A program made the position numbers and the translations under genes. Shown piece by piece: positions 57,549 to 64,000 of a stretch of DNA of 64,000 nt. Under the pieces are notes generated by a model. It was not told the origin of the DNA and ran no database searches. It saw nothing but the letters and a program-made list of their open reading frames with translations. The first letter of the stretch is position 1; the number at the start of each line of letters is the position of its first letter. Origin of the DNA: Silene conica (taxonomy: Eukaryota; Streptophyta; Magnoliopsida; Caryophyllales; Caryophyllaceae); the NCBI GenBank assembly GCA_029255685.2, contig CM055314.2, forward strand, positions 45,590,772-45,654,771, given 5' to 3'.

Positions 57549-58500
57549 TCAACAATTTGTATCACTATACATAAGTTGACAAAATAACATGAATTTTAAA
57601 CGAGAGGTATTACCTACGGCGGTTGCCTTTCCATTTTTGAGGTCGCTCAAGTATTTGGGGCAATTACGCTTCCAATGTCCTAACCTCGTGCAATGATGGC
57701 ACTTGTCTTCAGATTTTGAAGATGAGGTGGAAGCGCCTTTCGTTTTGGTCTTTTCTTTGGCCGGTTTGGGTTTGAACGTTTTCTTACCCTTGCCTTTGAA
57801 GGCATTCCTCTTGAAGTTAGTTTTCCCTTTCTTCTCGATGTTCAAAACATCCTTAGTGGAACATTCATGAAGTCCATGTCCCTCTCGGCTTGGACAAGCA
57901 TCTTATGCAATTCATCCAACGTGGTCTCTTGATTTCGCATACTGAAATTCACCCGGAATTGAGCATACGATTTCACCTTATCGAGAGAGTGAAGTACTCG
58001 GTCAATGATGAGAGAGTCGGGAACGTCAACTCCTAGCAACTTAAGAGTCCCGCGAACTCAACTAGTTTGAGTACATGAGGGCTTATCTTTTGACCGTCCT
58101 TCAAGCTAATGTCGAAGAAGGCGGAAGCCGCCTCATATTGAATCACCCTTGGAGTTTGTGAAAACATCGTCGCAAGTTTGGTGTATATCTCATATGATGT
58201 GCTTAACTTAATCATACTCCTTTGGAGATCCGGCTCCATGGAGAAGATAAGCACATTTTTAAGAGCGGAGGACTCTTTCATGTAGGCTTCATAGGCCTCA
58301 CGAGTTTGGACCGCGGAACGAGCGGTCGGAGCGGGATGAGCGGCTTCGGAGAGGTAACGAGTCTTATCGTCACCTTGAGCGGCCAAAAGTAATTGCGCAT
58401 CCCTATCCTTAAAATTGGAACCATGCTTATCGAGTTTGCAACGATCCATAAAGGATCGAAGCCATGATACATTAGTGAGAGGTGGAGCGTTGGTTGCCAT
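57549..58500 (-). pseudogene. Gag region of C5, broken
   Basis: It is a close relative of the C2 gag, with the same start (MATNAP) and the blocks HGSNFKD, IFSMEPDLQRSM and LDELHKML. A lysine-rich basic part follows, then a zinc knuckle of the C-x-x-C...H...C type (CHHCTRLGHWKRNC), which shows what this family's nucleocapsid looked like. It has about two breaks. Confidence 0.82.
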
Positions 58501-60608
58501 TGACGATGTTGAAAAATTAAACTACAAAAAAATGAAGGAATTAAAACAACATCATTTTAAAACTTGTAATTTAATTTTAAACAAGTTTAGTTATTTACTT
58601 AATGACCTCTCACTAATCCGAGACCCAAACCCATACTAATCCGGGCACGGTATAGCCGATTCAACCCTTATTGGTATTATTTGGTGGATTAACCTTTTAA
58701 TCGGTTCTATCTTAGAACTCTCGGTCGACAATGTTCTAAAAATCATCTTTAGCCCGAACTTATTGAAACTAAGGTTACGAATACCTTCGTTGAGATCGAC
58801 AAAATTTCAAGGTGTAATCTTATTACCCCACTTACCCAACGTGACAATTTTAGTACCCCGGTGTAGCCGAGCCTACATTCTTGTGAAGAAGGGATTCATG
58901 GGTCTATACTTTTTGGTAGGGCTAAGTCTCAATATTCATTTGTAAGAGATCTAGTCAAAATTATTATCTATCTCCGTTTAAGTGAACTAAGTCGGTGAAT
59001 TATTGATAAATTATTGACTAGGTCGACTAAATCGAATAAATAGCATGACATGATATGACGATTTGGCTATGCATGCAAATATATAAAGCAAAATAAAAGC
59101 ATAAAATAATAAACCCTAGTACAAATTCGGAAACCAACTCCTTTGGTCCCTTGAACTTCACGAGGCACGCTTCCCAAGGTAAACACCGTCTTGCTCGGAA
59201 CTCCTTTTTGAATGGCATCGTCTTCAAGGATCTCCGAAATTTACAAAAAATACAACTTTTCTAGTCTACTTTATACATTATAAAATAGAAAACAATAAAT
59301 AAAGTGATACGAGATCAGATTAATTACATCCGAATGGATAACCCCTTACATTACGGGAAATATCGATTAAAAACTAAGGCCATACTAAGTAAAATTACAT
59401 AATCCAAAATTACGTAAATAAAATCATGACAATCATAATTAAAATATGCAATGCTTATGAATATGAACTAACATGCAAACCTAAGCCAAATCGTCCTATT
59501 AAATATCATTTATATATATAGTTATCGTATACCTCGGTTTTTATGGAATTGCGTGCTTTAACGATTAAAAACACTTAGCATTATGTGAATCGGAATTCAC
59601 TCTTAAGTTAATCATCCCAACTCATTAGGTTTCAAAATTTAGTCTTACTCAAACTTTGAACATGACTTAACTTAATATTATAATATTGTTCCGTATTACG
59701 GGAAAAATAATATAAAATTCAAAAAGAGTCATAAAATTTTGAAAAAATTCAAAATTCAAATTTTGAAAATTCTAGAATGTTCTTAAAATTTCAGAACTTT
59801 AAAAAATTAGTATTTATACGGTTTTAATATTTATTTCGAAAATAATACGTAAAACGTGCATTTTAAGTCGGAAAATTAAATAATTAGCTCCATAAATGCA
59901 AATAAAATACTAATAATATTTTTACACTTTCCAAAATACTTTAAGAACCTGAAATGGACAGAAAAATAAATGTCCAATAGCCGAAATTTTAATTAAAATG
60001 ACTCTTATTATTCAATTTAAATGTAACTTTTAACAAATAAAAATTAAATAAAACAGGAACTTTTGGCTCCCAAAAAAAATATGGTGATGAACATATCATA
60101 TATGACTTTTATGGGTTAAGTTTTTCGGCGATTTTAACAACTATTGCTAATTTTAACGATTTACGTCATATATCGTACAATTTTAACCATTAAAATTATT
60201 TCTCAAGCATAAAATTAAATAAAAATCTGGAAATTTTTATACATGCTGGAAATAATATATATGACATCGTGTTACATTTTTATGGCCAAATTCCAACTTA
60301 AACTATTAAAGTCGAAATAATGTCACTTTTATCCGATTTTTACACTAAAAATCAATAAACATGCAATATATGAGATAAATTTCTGGAAAATTTAGCATAC
60401 ATTTTAAATATTGCATGTGACATACTCATAAATTTTTATAGTCAAATTCGAAATATAACTATACAAACCCATTTTTATTCATTTTATGGCATTTTAACAT
60501 TTAAAATTCATAAACCATGTATTCTTACTCCATAATTTACGAAAAATCATATTCATAACATAGGAAATACATTTGAAAACATACTGAAAAATCTCGGCCA
60601 TAAGTTTA
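58501..60608 (-). other. Leader of C5
   Basis: It matches the C2 leader (11531-11691 joined to 20097-22110) and so shows the pre-insertion state of C2. The conserved block is at 58884-58901, about 400 nt before the gag start. No coding frame. Confidence 0.8.
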
Positions 60609-60650
60609 TACGAGTTTAAGGAATATGATCAACTTGCATCAATATACATT
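60609..60650 (-). repeat. Short C5 LTR fragment
   Basis: About 42 bp of C2/C5-family LTR in the minus orientation, much of it identical to 42613-42640. It is joined directly to the leader where a primer site and LTR end would be expected. Confidence 0.7.
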
Positions 60651-61153
60651 GTTGGGAAATGTGTCCTCAACAATAGTGCGATCACGTAATTAAATCTCAT
60701 GACGAGAATGCGCAAGGGATGATGCGAAATTATATTAGTCAACTGACCAACATTAATCGGTAATGATTGGCTAGCTAGAGTTTGACATTACTGTCGTATG
60801 ACGGTGGTGGTCAGTTGATTCCTTTAGGTCACACCTATAGGACAGTTCCCTTAATTGATAAAATGATCAAATATATATTGATACGAGTTGATCATATTCC
60901 TTAAACTCGTATATCGAGAAATCAGAGGTTAAATCTTATTGTAAGATTTATGTTTATAATTGAAACGTGTCAATTATTAAACAATGAATGATATTTTATA
61001 ATATCGTAATTAGAATGAATCGGGTTATAATTATTACAAAAGTTGTAGATCGTATTGACGATTATTGTAAATAACCATTTTATATTAGTAATTACGAATT
61101 ACTTGTCAATTTGATAAATATGATTTATTTAATTAATAAATAATATTTATATG

Positions 61154-61197
<44 letters not shown>

Positions 61198-61535
61198 TTA
61201 AAACAATTGTGTTTTATAACATTATGACATATTGTATGTCACATTATGTACAATTGTAAAATTGACAAAAATATAAAATGAGGTCCATTTTATGTACTAG
61301 GGTGTCGGTTTTGGTAGAGGTTAGTTTAAGGGTATGATTTGTGTTTATTAGTCCCTAAACACAATCATTAAAGTGGCCTTGAGACTAATACCTATGGCCA
61401 CCCTAAATGCATGAGAAAGGGGAAGTGTTCCCCCTTGATGCTCCCTATGCACGGTCGTCCCAAACCCAAGACCACCCAAAATAAAACATGTGATTTCATC
61501 ATAAGTTACTCATTCTAATACCTTAAGCAATTTTC
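60651..61535 (+). repeat. Inverted partial LTR of the C2 family
   Basis: It starts TGTTGGGAAATGTGTCC in plus orientation, opposite to C5, and covers about 885 of the usual 1270 bp. It has the arms TCAACTGACCA (60739-60749) and TGGTCAGTTGA (60808-60818) and an (AT)n run near 61162-61193. It ends at the C6 primer-site side. Confidence 0.78.
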
Positions 61536-61559
61536 ATGGCCTAAGTCTCTGATACCACT
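61536..61559 (-). other. Primer-site-like remnant beside the C6 LTR
   Basis: The minus strand reads TGGTATCAGAGA close to the LTR end, followed by bases like those inside the C1 5' LTR (the CATGGCC side). It implies a second element body once lay to the left. Confidence 0.7.
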
Positions 61560-62624
61560 TGTGGGGAATAAAGCATGTATTCACCCTAAACTTGCAGGAT
61601 TATAATGAAAAAAATACAGTTGTGTTTATAGTCATAAGATTAAAAAGGATAAGAAAAAGAATTCAACCTTTGGTCCTTTGTGCTTATGGCCTAAGAACAG
61701 GAATTAAAGTAAATTCCCTCCTATAACTTGCACCCAAGACTTGATTGAGATGATGCCGCGTGTGCTAGAAAATACTCTCCAATTGCCTTGCAATATGGGG
61801 AGAGCTTTTGTGAGGTTTTAGATGTGAGATCTGAGTTTTGGGAAAAAGATGTTCTCAAAACCCTAATTATGAGAATTATGAATTACCAGTCAGTGACAAA
61901 AGGAGAAAGACTCTCCTTTTGTATTACTTAGGTCGGCCGAATGGGTCTTGGGTAAGGGTGGGCTTTTTCCACTCTTACCTTATACCTTTGCGTGATTCGA
62001 CCCGTTTAGCTTTAAGTTGTTCGCGGGTTTTATTTATAAATCGTAACATGTTATCAGATATTAATACAGTCGATATATTAATAATGGTCTGACAAAATAC
62101 GATATTGTATAATTACCCAAATTAATATAACTGTTTATATTAATACGCGAATACTATATTTAATTAAATATAACCGTTTATATTTAATTTACGAATTAAT
62201 CTTGTAATCCGTATTAGCTAAAATTATTTAATCCGTATTAAATAATAATCTCAACATCTTATTGACTAATTTATTAGTCAACACCTCTGACTAACTGTTT
62301 AGTCATATCCGGCATAAATGTGACTGTATTTTCATACCTTCACATCTCTCAAACGTGTCCTATAGGTGTGACGTATAGGGACCAGTTGATCACCGCCATC
62401 CGTATGACAATAACGTCAAACTTATCTAGCAAGCCAACCGTTATTGATAAACGTGGATCAACTGGTAATAATACAAAAGTATGCCCTTGTGATCCTTAAA
62501 GAGATTTAATAAGTCATTGTACTTAATTGTCAAGGACACCAGCCCCAACAATCTCCCACTTGTCCGTACAAGGGTATGTGCAATGACGTTATCACACTAC
62601 ATGTGGAGGACACAATCTCCAACA
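61560..62624 (-). repeat. LTR of C6
   Basis: About 1065 bp, the same family as 1995-3063. Arms ACCAGTTGATC (62381-62391) and GATCAACTGGT (62456-62466). It abuts a purine tract on its right. Confidence 0.88.
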
Positions 62625-63412
62625 AACTCCCACTTGTCCGTACAAGTGTAGGTGCGATAACCGAATCTCATATCCTTTTAAAATTTCTCCCACTCAATGT
62701 AAGACAATTTGCAAATCCGCATTCGCAAAGGTCGTATCTCACAAGCGATCTGTATCAAGAGTGGTTTCCCCGACTAGAGAGTAACTTAACTGATAAAACG
62801 AATCTGTATTCGAGCATGGCCATGCATTTCAGTTACTACTCCTCGAGTGGCCCTGAGAAATGATAAAATCCTGATAAGGGTTTGGATATTTCCCTCAACT
62901 CGAATCCTGCCGATATCGCCCAGCATGAAATAACCCAAAAAAAATCCTCTTGGCCCCTGTTACGGTGACCGTGGGAAAGAAACCAAAGTTACCCAAAATC
63001 TGTCTTAATCTCAAGAAACAGTTGAAAGTCAAAAGACTCGACTCTAAGGAACACTATGGAGGTCCTATCCACGACCTGGCACCCAATGTTATAAAACATT
63101 TAGGACTCCATAACGTTGTCACGGGGTGTCCTACGAGATATCCGTATAACTCGCCTTTGTGATTGGTCAGTCATCCACGTGACTTATGGCTCGTTGAACC
63201 CACCATCAACCAACGTCACAAAATGATTACCTGAGTTATCAGCTCAAGTGGGTAATCAAGGACCAAAACGATGTAATGTTAATCAGTTCACTTTGTGGTG
63301 TTCAAAATTGGCGTACAATTCCACATGAAAAACAAAACATTTTATATCATAACAATAAGGTTGAATAGAGTACACGAGAAAATGAATTATTACATGAATT
63401 CATAAAAGAGTA
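62625..63412 (-). other. Structured non-coding region after pol in C6
   Basis: It has the same size and position as in C3. The hairpins are AGTCA/TGACT (63169-63184), GTTGA/TCAAC (63193-63210) and GATTACC/GGTAATC (63225-63257). They sit in the same order as in C3 and C2 but have mostly different stem sequence. A second purine-tract-like copy is near 62687-62695. Small frames here are not supported. Confidence 0.7.
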
Positions 63413-64000
63413 CTACAACTTAGGAACACATCCAATTCCCATGGAATGAATGTGCCCTTCATGCTTATCACGTGGTAATGCTTTTGTGAGAGGATCGGCT
63501 ATGTTGTCATCCGTAGCGATCTTTTCAATAAAAATCTCCTTTTGCTCCACGTAATCTCTGATTAGATGAGCTTTCCGTTGTACATGCCTAGCCTTGCTGC
63601 TAGACTTATGCTCCTTAGCTTGGAAGATGGCACCGCTATTGTCACAATAGACGATGATTGGGTCATTAGAACTAGGCACTACTGATAGTCCTTGTAAGAA
63701 TTGACGCATCCATATTGCTTCCTTAGCTGCTTCTGAGGCGGCATAGTACTCGGACTCAGTCGTAGAATCTGCTGTAACACTCTGTTTAGAACTTTTCCAG
63801 CTGACAGCAGCGCCATTAAGAGTAAAAACGAATCCAGACTGAGATTTCGAGTCATCTCGATCCGTTTAGAAGCTAGCATCTGCGTAACCCGTGGCGCAGA
63901 GCGTCGAGTCGCCTCCAAAAGTCAATCCCCAATCTTTAGTCCTCCGTAGGTACTTAAGAATGTTTTTCACGGCCATCTAGTGTTGTTCACCTGGATGAGC
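63413..64000 (-). pseudogene. Copia pol, RNase H end (C6)
   Basis: The C-terminal part reads [17 protein letters not shown], then [19 protein letters not shown] and [16 protein letters not shown], the standard end of Copia RNase H, stopping at 63413. Upstream toward the window edge the RNase H core is still recognisable (the TEAE-AAKEA region) but looks broken, about two or three times. Confidence 0.82.

Larger units (their letters stand above)
25532..60608 (-). mobile_element. C5: second gag-only Copia-type element, split by two insertions
   Basis: On the minus strand: leader (60608-58501), gag region (58500-57549), non-coding 3' part (57548-56344 and 43998-42862, split by the Athila element), purine tract, 3' LTR (42861-42613 and 26542-25532, split by the lone Gypsy-like LTR and its contents). 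No regular 5' LTR follows the leader; rearranged LTR pieces lie there instead. Without insertions about 6.7 kb remain. It shares layout and sequence with C2. It is a fossil, with about two breaks in gag plus the 5' rearrangement. Confidence 0.82.
61536..64000 (-). mobile_element. C6: Copia element of the C1 family, 3' part, cut by the window edge
   Basis: On the minus strand: end of pol (from the edge down to 63413), about 790 bp of non-coding DNA, purine tract, LTR (62624-61560). A short primer-site-like segment follows on the outer side, as if this LTR had also been a 5' LTR. The pol part visible here looks broken. Confidence 0.82.

Overview
The window looks like repeat-rich nuclear DNA of a flowering plant, most likely a eudicot with a large genome. 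It is AT-rich and almost wholly built of LTR retrotransposons nested in one another, plus one GC-rich satellite. I found no host gene, rRNA or tRNA gene and no bacterial-type feature. The species cannot be named from the sequence.

Layout. 1-3063: 5' end of a minus-strand Copia element (C1: 5' LTR, primer site, long leader, start of gag) running off the left edge. 3064-6877: a 32-bp satellite with a higher-order repeat. 6878-23629: a minus-strand gag-only Copia-type element (C2), split in its leader by a plus-strand Copia element with a long pol (C3, 11697-20096, target duplication CGGTG). 23630-25531: a patchwork ending in an inverted fragment (C4) of the C2 family. 25532-60608: a second gag-only element (C5), split twice. 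Its 3' LTR holds a lone Gypsy-like LTR (26543-42612), which holds a non-coding large LTR element (27621-41008, duplication CAGCT), which holds a small LTR element with one open frame (29514-34291, CAAGG), which holds a solo LTR of the C2 family (29830-31092, TTATG). Its 3' non-coding part holds a young Athila-type Gypsy element (44004-56338, AAGCT). 60609-61535: LTR pieces including an inverted one. 61536-64000: 3' end of a Copia element (C6) of the C1 family, running off the right edge.

How the parts relate. C1/C6, C3 and C2/C4/C5 are three related Copia families. They share LTR core sequence, a leader block about 400 nt before gag, and a structured region after pol, although C2 and C5 have no recognisable pol. 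This fits gag-only elements that keep the cis signals needed to be copied by a C3-like partner. All elements are treated as fossils. The Athila element looks youngest: I found one difference between its two 1305-bp LTRs. C3 and C2 LTR pairs each differ at a few per cent of sites by eye.

Most interesting signals. (1) Paired 12-bp dyads (GGTCGGTCGACC type) repeated at exactly 21 bp with a variable 9-nt spacer, in a Copia leader, an Athila LTR and its non-coding DNA, and in frame inside Athila gag. (2) Three adjacent hairpins after pol in the Copia families whose stems change sequence but keep pairing. (3) Inverted arms in the Copia LTRs that also covary. (4) An eight-copy array in the lone Gypsy-like LTR where a constant motif is flanked by variable but complementary arms. 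All were read by eye and need an alignment-based test.
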